The notes below the pieces were generated by a model that was not told the DNA's origin, ran no database searches, and was given only the letters and a program-made list of their open reading frames with translations. From Undaria pinnatifida (lineage: Eukaryota; Sar; Phaeophyceae; Laminariales; Alariaceae): a DNA stretch of 64,000 bases. Shown here one piece after another: positions 56,000-64,000 of this stretch; positions within the stretch are counted from its first letter, which is position 1, and every line of letters starts with the position of its first letter. The stretch is from positions 15,620,702-15,684,701 of the forward strand of contig JABAKD010000023.1 in assembly GCA_012845835.1 (NCBI GenBank), written 5' to 3'. The position numbers and the translations under genes were made by a program.

Positions 56000-56330
56000 A
56001 CAGGACGTATCATACGCACGTGTGAATGTTGAAGTTTATATCGTGTTTAAGCATGTCATGTACACATGTACTCTACGTATGATCGACTGCACCGACCAAC
56101 AGCAGTGTTGCAGCTGCTTGCTGCTGTATGTCGTGGGTACACAAACAGTGAGTACTGTTGTGTGCGTTCGCTCCTGTTGTATGGTCGACTGTGCATGAAA
56201 ATATTTACAAGGTACAGACTATGACAATCAAACTACTGTACGAGTGTAAATTAACAGTTAAATTTTCTTTAAACGAGGGAAAAAAATGTGTGCTGCTGTA
56301 TCATACGTATGCACGTCCGCGTACGCGCGC
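56000..56330. other. Intergenic, nothing recognised
   Basis: Short frames only. Confidence 0.3.
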
Positions 56331-56339
56331 GTACGCACA

Positions 56340-56690
56340 GGGTACTGTTGCAGCTGCTTGCTGTATGCTGCAGATAGTGCAGTAGTGTGTTGCTGCTGAT
56401 GGACGTAAACCTCATGCAGCAGCAATAGTTGTGCGTCGCTGCTATTTGCTGTAGGTGCGCGTAGCTGCTTCTGCTGTTGCTGCTTGCTATACTTCTCGCT
56501 GTTCCTATATAAGGCTTGTGCTGCATTTCCTGCGGCTACTGTATGCTGATTGCTGTACTATATGCTGCTTCTGCATACTGCTTGCTGTCTGTATACAAGC
56601 ACGTCTTTCTGCCGCGTGCTATACGCATGAGAGGGTGACTTGCTGCTGCGTGCTGTTTGCCGTGGCTCTTGACCAAAACTATTTTTTTAC
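56340..56690. repeat. Imperfect TGCTG/TGCTTGCTGTATGC low-complexity region
   Basis: Many CTGCTTGCTGTATGC-like words without a fixed period. The 85-codon frame 56455-56712 is Cys/Leu-rich only because of the triplet. Confidence 0.7.
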
Positions 56691-57006
56691 GAAATATGAC
56701 AAAAACACGTGACACTTCGCCCATCGTGGTATCTGCCTAAAATGGTGAACAGAAATTTTTTACAAACGCCAGAAAAATTGACGCCACGCTTCGTGACGAA
56801 AAAAAAACGCATGTTTTTTCAACGTGGTACCACGGTATAACGTTAATCCACAAATATTTGCTGCGTACGCCAGGCATGTGGGCCACGTACTACCGCTTGA
56901 TGGCGAATGGTAATTATTCTCCTGTGGCATGCCACATTGCGTCATCCCGCGAAAACCTTGAAAACACATGTATAAAAATGTTGGTGCTTGCACAAGAGCG
57001 GCCAAA

Positions 57007-57165
57007 GGCTCCGATTTAGACCAGGTTGTGCCGTCTTCGAGAGCTGAGGCCCACCTCTCGCCGTGCTGTTTTCTGCACGTGCCTCAACTTTTTCGTTCTT
57101 ATCGACCCTGCCGGGGGTGGCCCCGGCCGTGCTTTCGTCGTATCCCGGAAGCGAGTGCTAGTTTC
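57007..57165 (+). repeat. Dispersed repeat R150, copy 2
   Basis: GGCTCCGATTTAGACCAGGT, GAGCTGAGGCCCACCTCTCG, CACGTGCCTCAAC, GACCCTGCCGGGGGTGG. Followed about 85 bp later by a tRNA-like stretch, as in copy 3. Confidence 0.75.
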
Positions 57166-57244
57166 GACTTTTCGACGAAATACCTGCTCCAATTTCAAGT
57201 TCATATGCGTGTATACAGATGTACGTGAATTCGAGATCGTCCAT

Positions 57245-57325
57245 AGCAAACGTCGAGTGGCTCAAACAATTAATGGTGCAAACTACGGTTGGAAGGAAAG
57301 GTCGTGGTTTCGAATCACCCCTACG
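57245..57325 (+). other. tRNA-like relic downstream of R150 copy 2
   Basis: A-box-like GTGGCTCAAACAATTAATGG and B-box-like GTGGTTTCGAATCACC. The acceptor ends do not pair. Probably SINE-derived. Confidence 0.35.
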
Positions 57326-57329
57326 ATAT

Positions 57330-57700
57330 TTTTTGGTTCTGTATAATGATATATATACGAGTATATGGCTATTCGGCGACACGCACCTTTGATCATTCAG
57401 TATTAGCGCAAGAGCTTCCATCTGTAGCAGTGCAGGGGTCTGGTGTTTTGGACTCACGCTGTAGTTTCTGTATTCCCTGGTAGTGTGTGAGATAGGCGTT
57501 CGGGGGAGCTTTAGGACCAAGTGTGCACCGCCCGACGCCTGATGCAGAACGCAAGATCTCACTCGTCGGTCTTCATTAGATCAATACAGGTGTGTGAGTG
57601 TGCCTTTGCATAAGATCAAGAGCAGAGGAGAGATCACTGCGGAACAGTAGCAATCGACGTCCACCGCATGTTCCATCATGACTCGACAGCACTAACAACC
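57330..57700. other. Intergenic, nothing recognised
   Basis: Short frames only. Confidence 0.3.
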
Positions 57701-57714
57701 CGAGGATCAGGCCT

Positions 57715-57920
57715 GGGTTGGACCTCCGCTAGCCTGCCACATACACAGGGAGTACACAGGAACTTGCGTACGAACTTGCGTACGAACCCGGTAGACCCAA
57801 GTAGCCCACTCCAAAACTTGACTCACACTATAACACTTGTTGGCCTGCCACATACAGAGGGAGTACACAGGAACTTGCATACGAACCCGGTAGACCTAAT
57901 TAGCCCACTCCAAAAGTGAA
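57715..57920. repeat. Tandem duplication of a roughly 110 bp unit
   Basis: CCTGCCACATACA.AGGGAGT, ACACAGGAACTTGC.TACGAA, CCCGGTAGACC, AGCCCACTCCAAAA, CTCACACTATAACACT occur twice. The first unit has an extra ACTTGCGTACGA. Confidence 0.85.
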
Positions 57921-58329
57921 CTCACACTATAACACTAACAGTTTCATCCATACTGAATTACATAGATGTCTGGTTTTGTCCCGCTCAATGCGGGTGATAC
58001 AGTTTCCGTGCGGAGAACAAGGTTGAACGTCTTAGTCCTGTTGACCATGGCGTAAGCAGGGGAGTAACCGGCCTGTGTCCTCCACGAGGGTATACACACC
58101 CCGTAAAACGCGCGATCAAAGTATCACACGCCGCTTGCAAAGCACAGTTTTGATCGAAAATCCTTTTTGGTCGACCTCACAGATGGAGTGATCTCACAGC
58201 TGGAGTGTTTTTTTTCATATTTACAACATATGTATACATTTTCCTATGTTACGACGAATTGACATGCGTTCGTTGTGGGTGGACGGTCGCAGCTGCAAAT
58301 CCCTCTAATAGCATTCTTCTTTTTTTGGA

Positions 58330-58500
58330 GTGTAACCTTTACACGATGATGACTGAGGTGTAGTCTGTGCAATCGAGGAGTAGATATTTTATTTTTGCTA
58401 AGCGCCGCGTGTGGAGACAACAACTGTTGTTTAGAAGGTAGTTTGCACTCCTGAGGAATATAAGGTCGTAGGTTCGATTCCGGAATGTTTTCAGTTTTCA
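58330..58500 (+). repeat. tRNA-like repeat T170, copy 1
   Basis: ACGATGATGACTGAGGTG, GTCTGTGCAATCGAGGAGTA, A-box-like TTGTTTAGAAGGTAGTTTGC, B box GGTTCGATTCC. Matches 59316-59485. The T stem is weak, so a SINE relic rather than a tRNA gene. Confidence 0.55.
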
Positions 58501-58509
58501 GCTTTTTTT

Positions 58510-58560
58510 GTATGCGTTGCGTTGCGTTGCGTTGCGTTGCTTTTTTTTTTTTTTTTTTTC
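58510..58560. repeat. (GCGTT)n then poly(T)
   Basis: Four GCGTT units followed by T21. The poly(T) may be the tail of a minus-strand retroposon, but no body or duplication was identified. Confidence 0.6.
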
Positions 58561-58948
58561 TTCCTGGACACCGTGTTTGAGTGATTTCACAACACAAGGT
58601 ATCCGGACCTGATATGTAAATATTATGCTGTACGCTGCGGTACGACGTACGAGTATGTATATGTGAATAGCTGCCATGTATTTCTGCTGCTGCTAACCTG
58701 CTGTTGCTGCAGCTGCAGTGCTGCTGCTTGTTGCTGCTGTTGGTCATTGTGTGCCGGACGACCTAGTCTTCGCTGTGGTTGATGCACCTGATTGAAACGA
58801 TATATTATCAATATGCCCCTTAGCAGTACTGTCGCGTGTACAGCCTCCAAAGACCTATATAATTATATACTCACAATACATATCATGCGCCAAGCCCCCC
58901 TGGTATAAATGTAAGAATATGTTGGTGGTTGCAGGAGGGCAGTACGAA

Positions 58949-59110
58949 GAAGGCTCCGATTTAGACCAGGTTTTGAAGCGTCTTCGAAACAACTCGAGCT
59001 GAGGTCCACTTGTTGGCGCGCTATTTCCTGAACGTGCCTCACCTTGCTCGACTCTCCCGACCCTGCCGGGGTCAGGGTCGGTCGTGATTGCGTCGTCTCT
59101 CTGCGTAAGG
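58949..59110 (+). repeat. Dispersed repeat R150, copy 3
   Basis: GGCTCCGATTTAGACCAGGT, CTCGAGCTGAGGTCCACTTG, GAACGTGCCTCACCTTGCTC, CGACCCTGCCGGGG. Confidence 0.75.
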
Positions 59111-59164
59111 GGATCTTTTCGTTTTCTCGATCTAAACATCAGCTTGTAAATTCACACAGATGAA

Positions 59165-59256
59165 AACGTCATGTAAAAACATGAGTAGATAAACTGTTGG
59201 GCCGCTGTCCTATTGAACAAGTCGTCCGTGGTTCGAGTCCGCGATGACGCGTTGTT
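59165..59256 (+). other. tRNA-like sequence downstream of R150 copy 3
   Basis: Acceptor-like CGTCAT (59168) pairs with ATGACG (59245). The T arm CGTGG-TTCGAGT-CCGCG is five full pairs including one G-T. The middle is about ten nt too long for a standard tRNA and no clean anticodon stem forms. Either an intron-bearing tRNA relic or a SINE head. Confidence 0.4.
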
Positions 59257-59315
59257 TTTTTGTTGTTTGTTCTTCCGATTTAATGTTCCAGTGTAAAAAA
59301 CGGGCCAACATAATA

Positions 59316-59485
59316 TGCACGATGATGATTGAGGTGCGTAGTCTGTGCAATCAAGGAGTACAGTTTTAGTTTTTTCTTGTTGTTAGGCGCTGTCTGTGAA
59401 CACAACAACGAACGGGTGGTTACAAGGTAGCTTGCACTCCCTAAGAAGATAGGGTCGAAAGTTCAATTTCCGGGCTGCTTCCAGT
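59316..59485 (+). repeat. tRNA-like repeat T170, copy 2
   Basis: ACGATGATGATTGAGGTGCG, GTCTGTGCAATCAAGGAGTA, GGTAGCTTGCACTCCC, degenerate B box AGTTCAATTTCC. Followed by the same GGCACCGTGT.TGAGT..TTCACAACACA stretch as copy 1. Confidence 0.55.
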
Positions 59486-59489
59486 TTTC

Positions 59490-60195
59490 TGTTTATGGTG
59501 TACTGTTTTTTCATTTTCTTTTTGGTGGGCACCGTGTGTGAGTTGCTTCACAACACAGGGTACTCGGGCCCGATGCATTAAAATTATACTGCTATACGGT
59601 GCTGTACGACGGACGAGTATGTATTTGTACAACAGGATCAGGCTAGGCGCCCCGCCCTGACAACTAGTTGCGACAAACGGACGTGACTAACAGAAGGGGA
59701 AGGTAATGGACCGTACCAAGAGGTTGAAGTGCTACATGTATTTGAAACGTACTACGTAAGACATATATTTATATATATATATTTATAATAATGTATGGCA
59801 AATCCTAGGTCATGCGTTGGAAATACTTCTTTACCGTGTCGGCCTCAGTATCGGCATCTCGACACTTCAACATCTCGAGGGTTTTCCTATTTGTTCGAGC
59901 GCTCTCTTCGAGGATCGTCTTCAACGCCCATCGCCCTTCGTTCCCCCTGCTTACCTCGCCGTGAACGCGTGCGGGGGCTAAGGGAGACAAGCGAAAAGTA
60001 GGCACGATCTTGGATTTCGGTTGGCATGCTCGAGCATTTTTTCGAAAGTTGACAGGGGGAGTGGTAGTGCGCAAATTTAATGGGATAACGTTTTAACATT
60101 ATACTTGCGGTGGTAGGAATTACATTTTGTCAGCTCTTTGCATTGCTGCTCCGAAGAGTCGCTGTCCATGCTGCTTCGCGGTCCATCCTCGACTG
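59490..60195. other. Intergenic, no gene recognised
   Basis: Overlapping frames at 59795-60001 (+) and 59805-60099 (-). The phrase TTCAACGCCCATCGCCCTTC near 59928 resembles TTGAACGCCCCTCACCCTTC near 60255, so the two may be diverged duplicates. Confidence 0.3.
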
Positions 60196-60199
60196 AGTA

Positions 60200-60493
60200 T
60201 TGACGATAGTTGTACTCTACATTTTTTCACAGTGTCGCTGTGGCGAGAGGATCGACTTGAACGCCCCTCACCCTTCGTGCTCCGTTGAATGCCACCCCGT
60301 GAACTATGAACGCGTGCGGTTTGTCACGCGTTCTCATGCAGTGTTGTCGATTCCAAAAAAGAGGTTGCTGGGAAAAAGCGGACATTATTGGCATCTGACT
60401 TTGTCCGAAAGACTCCGATTGCATAAATTACATAGAGAACTACACCCAGCTACCGCAGCAGTTGCATCACGAGGAAAATCACGTGGCCGTTGA
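60200..60493 (+). CDS. Hypothetical 97-residue ORF
   Basis: The middle (RIDLNAPHPSCSVECHPVNY, VLSIPKKRLLGKSGHYWHLT) has a natural-looking mix of Cys, His and hydrophobic residues, and a diverged DNA copy may lie at 59920-59990. No domain recognised. It could be an exon of an unknown protein or chance. Confidence 0.25.
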   Translation: MTIVVLYIFSQCRCGERIDLNAPHPSCSVECHPVNYERVRFVTRSHAVLSIPKKRLLGKSGHYWHLTLSERLRLHKLHRELHPATAAVASRGKSRGR

Positions 60494-60636
60494 AAAACAA
60501 CAGTCAAGACTATAACAAAACGGGAACAACGACCAGCACAAACAAGCGGCGTGCACAACGACCAGCACAGAGCGGTGTGCACCCCGCACAGCACACCTCA
60601 GTAGCAGCGAAGACTCCCCTAGCCTGTGTACAGCAG

Positions 60637-60733
60637 TTTTTTTTTTTTTTTTTTTTTTTTATCCTCCGGCGGATGGGGAAAAATAAAGCTTTAGCTCACC
60701 ACACTTCCGCGTATTTTCATACGCATCGTGTGT
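60637..60733 (-). mobile_element. Retroposed small structured RNA, copy 2, with poly(A) and 10 bp target duplication
   Basis: The minus strand shows the same body as 14204-14272 with four or five substitutions, then A24. TGTACAGCAG flanks it on both sides (60627-60636 and 60734-60743). The GCGTAT-GAAA-ATACGC hairpin is perfect here, where copy 1 has a G-U closing pair. Body positions 60661-60733. Confidence 0.8.
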
Positions 60734-61117
60734 TGTACAGCAGTATATTTCAGCGGCTTTCGTCGGATGCGGCTGAATCACAGCGCTGTGGCCAGCAAGG
60801 AATACGTAGAAAGATGGCACACTAAACGAAGTAACGACGCCCGCTCGCAAAAATTGACAAAAAAAGAGCAAGCTGCCAGCAGAGCATCCGTCGGGCAGAA
60901 AAACAGAATGCAGTTTGGATCTTCCGAGGAGAGGCGCCGCGCGATGCATCACCTGTCTCGGTATTCGTCGGAGTTGACCAAGGCCAGGTCTTCGGCGTCG
61001 TCGCGGCTCGCGCAACTGCCAGCGTTGCTGCTCCTGCTGCTGCTGCCTTTGTTATGTGGATTCCTCTCGTCGCGGCAAGCCGAAAAACACGAACACAGGT
61101 TTTGCACGTACTCGTAG
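60728..61117 (+). CDS. Hypothetical 129-residue ORF with a C-terminal hydrophobic run
   Basis: Basic, Ser/Arg-rich first 85 residues, then a Leu-rich segment (LPALLLLLLLPLLCGFL) that could span a membrane, then a short tail. The Leu run comes from CTG repeats. No family recognised. It starts in the target flank of the retroposon, so the true start, if any, is later. Confidence 0.2.
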   Translation: MCCTAVYFSGFRRMRLNHSAVASKEYVERWHTKRSNDARSQKLTKKEQAASRASVGQKNRMQFGSSEERRRAMHHLSRYSSELTKARSSASSRLAQLPALLLLLLLPLLCGFLSSRQAEKHEHRFCTYS

Positions 61118-61119
61118 GC

Positions 61120-61746
61120 TCATATGACAGCATGCAGTCACATGTTACCTAGTGAGGAAAATACTGGTGATCAAGTGGCTCGACTAAGATTGTGTACATC
61201 GTGGAGTCGGCAGCTCGCTACGGGTGATGGCGCAACACGCACGCGTGCTATTAGTAGGTGCTACCAGCTACTACCACCATGGTGTTCGGTATAGCTTGTC
61301 TCAACGAACAAAGTAGGAACAACGATCGTCACAGAGAATCGTCCGACGTGGTATTGTCGGAATACCCGACGGTGTATTGCGGAAAATTATAGCATGCGAA
61401 GGATATGTGGAATAGCCCTGGAGGCCCTTGTAGACTGTTCCTGGAACCAATCTAGGAACACGTGGAAACATGATAATGGAGTACCTGTAGTATTTGGGAA
61501 TTTGGAGGCTTTGAGAATATTGCCTGGTGTGGAGCGAGATGGCTTCGCCCACTCGCCTCACTCCATCTCTTTCCCTCTTATCAGCATCCGGGACCAGCTA
61601 ATAAAGACATCTATATACTATCTTCTTCACACTGTGTGCTCCAGTGAAGCTCGCGGCCTGAGACTGGGCTGCTGGGAGCAAATTATTCTTCGCATAACCG
61701 ATTTAATCCAACACGTTAACGTGAGTTCTATATTTGAATCGGAACA
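61120..61746 (+). other. Region where the copia 5' LTR and leader should lie
   Basis: Lies directly upstream of the gag start. A possible poly(A) signal (AATAAA, about 61599) and a CCAACA that could end an LTR (about 61714) are present. I could not find the TG start of an LTR, a tRNA primer-binding site or a target duplication. The second LTR lies outside the window. Confidence 0.35.
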
Positions 61747-63005
61747 ATGCCTGGAAGTGAGCATGACCAAGAGGAGGCCGGCTCACAAGAAGAAGTGATG
61801 GTCTTGCTGAGATCATTGGTATTCCGACAAGATCGACTGGAAGAGCGGATGGCCAGCGACCGGGACCGTGGAGAGGCCCAGTCCAGCCCTCGCAGGGAAC
61901 GCCAAGATGGAGTCATAACCGGTGGGAACTTGCCAGCCCCTGGTGGTGTACACGTAGACGAGAATAGACATGACTTCGTTGAGAGTTCAGGTGTAAATGT
62001 AGGCCCTCGAGAATTTAGTAGCATAAAGCAGGCAGTCCCCAAACTCAGTGGAAAGCCTAAGGAATCCCTGTGTGGAGTAAGCGGTTTGAAGCGTTCGTAT
62101 CAATGAGTAGGTGTTTGGGTTCTACGCTTACAGATATATAGGTAGCTGTAGGTGGCACAACCAAAGACACGAAATACTTGATTTCGCAAGGTTTGAGCCG
62201 TCCACACATCAAGAATGCGCGGGTTGCATGGATATGTTTGACTGAGAGCATGACTGATACTGACCTATTAGACAGAGTGTTTGCCAGGCAATCGCCAAGC
62301 GGTCGGTGCTTGGAGAATGCTTCGGGATTGGTTTCTTCCAAAATCAGTTGCTACACAGGTCAAATAGTCGGACGCGTTTGATGCAGTACAAATACAGAAG
62401 GGTGAGGAGCCCATTAATTCTTCAGTCGTGTAGACAAGATTGTTGGTACTCTTGCTTCGATTGGTGTGCCGAAATCAGAAAGAGATGTGAACCGCAAACT
62501 GGTACGAGTACTTACAGCTGACTACGAGATTGAACAACGTACGCTCTTGTACCGCGATGAAATCACCCGAGCAGAGATAGAGAGCATTGTCAGACAAAGG
62601 CACCTGAGACCTCCCGGGTCAAAGGGAAAGAACGTGGGTCAGGCACTGTTTTCCAATGGTGCTGCACGAGGTGGCCGCGGAGGTGGGCGTGGAGGTAGCC
62701 GTGGAGGTGGTCGCGGATCCAACCGTAACAATGCTGGGTCGCGAAACAAGGGATCAGCGAATGCTAATGCTAGCCAGGGTAACGAAGGTAGCAGCAGCCC
62801 CCCCACCCCCAAGCCGACCATCCCCCAATCAAAGTATGATAAGGTGAAGGGTAAGTGTAGCCGTTGCTTGGAACCCGGGCACATGTGGTACCAGTGCAAG
62901 GCTCGTGTCACCCCGGCTTCGATAAAGACGTCTGGCGAAGGTGCACGGGGACAGAACAACAGCGGTGAGACTGTGTGCTGTCTTGTGAATTCTATATTTA
63001 GTTAA
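61747..63005 (+). pseudogene. gag: copia gag with zinc knuckle, frame-broken
   Basis: Capsid/nucleocapsid polyprotein. The start is the ATG at 61747 (MPGSEHDQEEAGSQEE), followed by a charged coil-like segment. Near 62070 the coding frame changes (WSKRFEAFVSMSRCLG), with an in-frame TAG at 62139 and continuation as YLISQGLSRPHIKNARVAWI. Further frame changes near 62345-62430 lead to DKIVGTLASIGVPKSERDVN, which then stays open to a TAA at 63003. The nucleocapsid part has an Arg-Gly-rich linker (62660-62730) and a CCHC knuckle, C-x2-C-x4-H-x4-C (CSRCLEPGHMWYQC). Family-typical gag architecture; not translatable as one protein as read. Confidence 0.75.
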
Positions 63006-63029
63006 GCGATGACTCGTGTGCTGAGAAAG

Positions 63030-64000
63030 GTAATGAGAGCATAACGGAGAGCTTAGCTGAGAAATGGATAGCAGACAGTGGTGCTTCATTTCACATGACT
63101 CAAATTCAGCGGACCTGCTGAGTGACGTACGACTGTGCGACGACAAGGTTAGGATCGGTGACAACGACCTGATCGACGTCGTGGGGTATGGCACGCTGAC
63201 TGTAGTCTTCCCCGGAGATCTAACTGTTAAACTGTTAGATGTGGCTTACATGCCGGACTTGGCGTTCAATTTGTTTTCGCTAAAGGCCGCGCATAAGCAG
63301 GGAGTAGGATTCATGACCGAGGGTGAGGGCTTGTGCATTTCTCTTTTCGATGGGCGGTTGAGATTCGAGGGTGATGGATCTAGTTACTCCAACATCGCTT
63401 GCACGATAGAGCCAGACAACGGCTATGTGCCGTTTCCCCTACTAACCCCCGACCCCCGCTGAGAACCGTGTGGAGACTGGTTGCGATTTTCCCCTGGCGT
63501 ATCCCGTGTTGCCCCCGGTAGCGCTGCTCCTGCTGAGACTGCTGTAGATATCAACATCTTCCACTGCGTGCATGGCCACTCTAACGAACTACTGCTGAGA
63601 GAGACCGCAAAGGCACTTGGTGTAGAACTGTTACGGACGCTACGAGCCTGTACTGGCTGTTCTATGGCGAAAGGTTACCGCAAACCAATCCCCAGCAGCA
63701 CTAAGTCGCGGGCTCCAGAGAAGTTGGGACGGTTCTTTGTTGATCTAGGTGGCCCTAAGAGAACCCCTTCTCTGTTGGGTGAGAGGTATGTTATGTTAGT
63801 GAAGGATGACTTCTCTCGCTACGCGTGCGTATATTTTCTGAAGCACAAGTCGGATGCAGCAAACGCGTTTAGGAAATTTTTGGCTGATGTGCGCGCCGAC
63901 GGTGTCCCCTCGAAGGTTGAGATTGTAAGGTCTGATAACGGTGGAGAATTCTTTGGTGGGGAGTGTGGAGAGGTGTGCAAACAGTTTTGCATCAAGCAGG
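63030..64000 (+). pseudogene. pol: copia pol: protease and integrase, partial, frame-broken
   Basis: The aspartic protease active site is WIADSGASFHMT (from 63065). Directly after it the frame must shift to reach KVRIGDNDLIDVVGYGTL (from about 63148), so one base appears lost near 63105. A TGA at 63460 interrupts that frame, which then stays open to 64000. It carries the GAG-pre-integrase zinc motif (HCVHGHSN ... CTGCSMAKGY) and the integrase core with FFVDLGGP and IVRSDNGGEFFGG, the first two catalytic Asp. The third residue (Glu) and the RT lie beyond the window. Protease and later pol lie in different frames from gag. Confidence 0.8.

Larger units (their letters stand above)
61747..64000 (+). 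mobile_element. Ty1/copia-like LTR retrotransposon, 5' part, leaves the window
   Basis: Gene order gag - zinc knuckle - protease - integrase is that of Ty1/copia. The element continues past 64000, where reverse transcriptase, RNase H and the 3' LTR would be expected. Reading-frame breaks in gag and at the protease suggest a decayed copy, or an assembly with indel errors. Confidence 0.85.

Noticed and set aside
58244-58747. 167-codon minus-strand ORF
   Set aside because: It crosses poly(T), (GCGTT)n and the tRNA-like repeat T170, so the open frame is built from non-coding repeats.

Overview
The window looks like nuclear DNA from a large, repeat-rich eukaryotic genome. Transposase exons are joined by GT..AG introns with matching phases, poly(A)-tailed retroposons carry target-site duplications, and eukaryotic transposon families fill the sequence: Mutator/MULE, hAT, Tc1-like TA-target elements, a LINE relic, tRNA-related SINEs and Ty1/copia. 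I see no operons or bacterial-style gene packing, and no host housekeeping gene that I can recognise. Base composition, AGC/GTA-rich tracts and the transposon mix would fit a multicellular alga or another stramenopile, but nothing here fixes the lineage.

Layout. 0.8-4.7 kb: a MULE transposase with a DDE core, SWIM finger and basic tail in a phase-consistent five-exon model, with a Tc1-like miniature element in intron 3. 5-9.6 kb: intergenic DNA with minisatellites and a 0.4 kb (ATGT)n tract. 9.9-11.4 kb: a higher-order satellite (263 bp monomers inside a 774 bp duplication). 12.2-15.6 kb: a large imperfect palindrome built from tRNA-like SINE copies, with one Tc1-like MITE at its centre and another splitting its right arm. 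The left arm keeps the empty site. 14.2 and 60.7 kb: two copies of a roughly 70 nt structured RNA-like sequence retroposed with poly(A) and target duplications. 16.3-18.9 kb: a frameshifted hAT transposase. 19.9-21.6, 47.4-48.8 and 50.3-52.0 kb: three members of one non-autonomous hAT-like family with GGGTC arrays and 8 bp target duplications.

22-43 kb is mostly old repeats (tandem duplications, CAG tracts, a LINE reverse-transcriptase tail at 35.7-36.2 kb, tRNA-like relics). 43.8-45.4 kb is a second hAT-like element with a broken BED-finger ORF. 52.8-55.5 kb is an unrecognised element with 13 bp inverted ends and more than twenty copies of a palindromic TAACAT-n-GTTA motif in two end-proximal arrays. 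61.7-64.0 kb is the 5' part of a damaged Ty1/copia retrotransposon that leaves the window in its integrase domain.

The window is best read as a transposon graveyard with nested insertions that give relative ages. A recurring theme is DNA transposons whose ends hold dense arrays of a family-specific short motif (GGGTC, TACCG, GCACCG, TTGCCAA, TAACAT-n-GTTA). All boundaries and family calls come from reading the sequence; no database search was possible.
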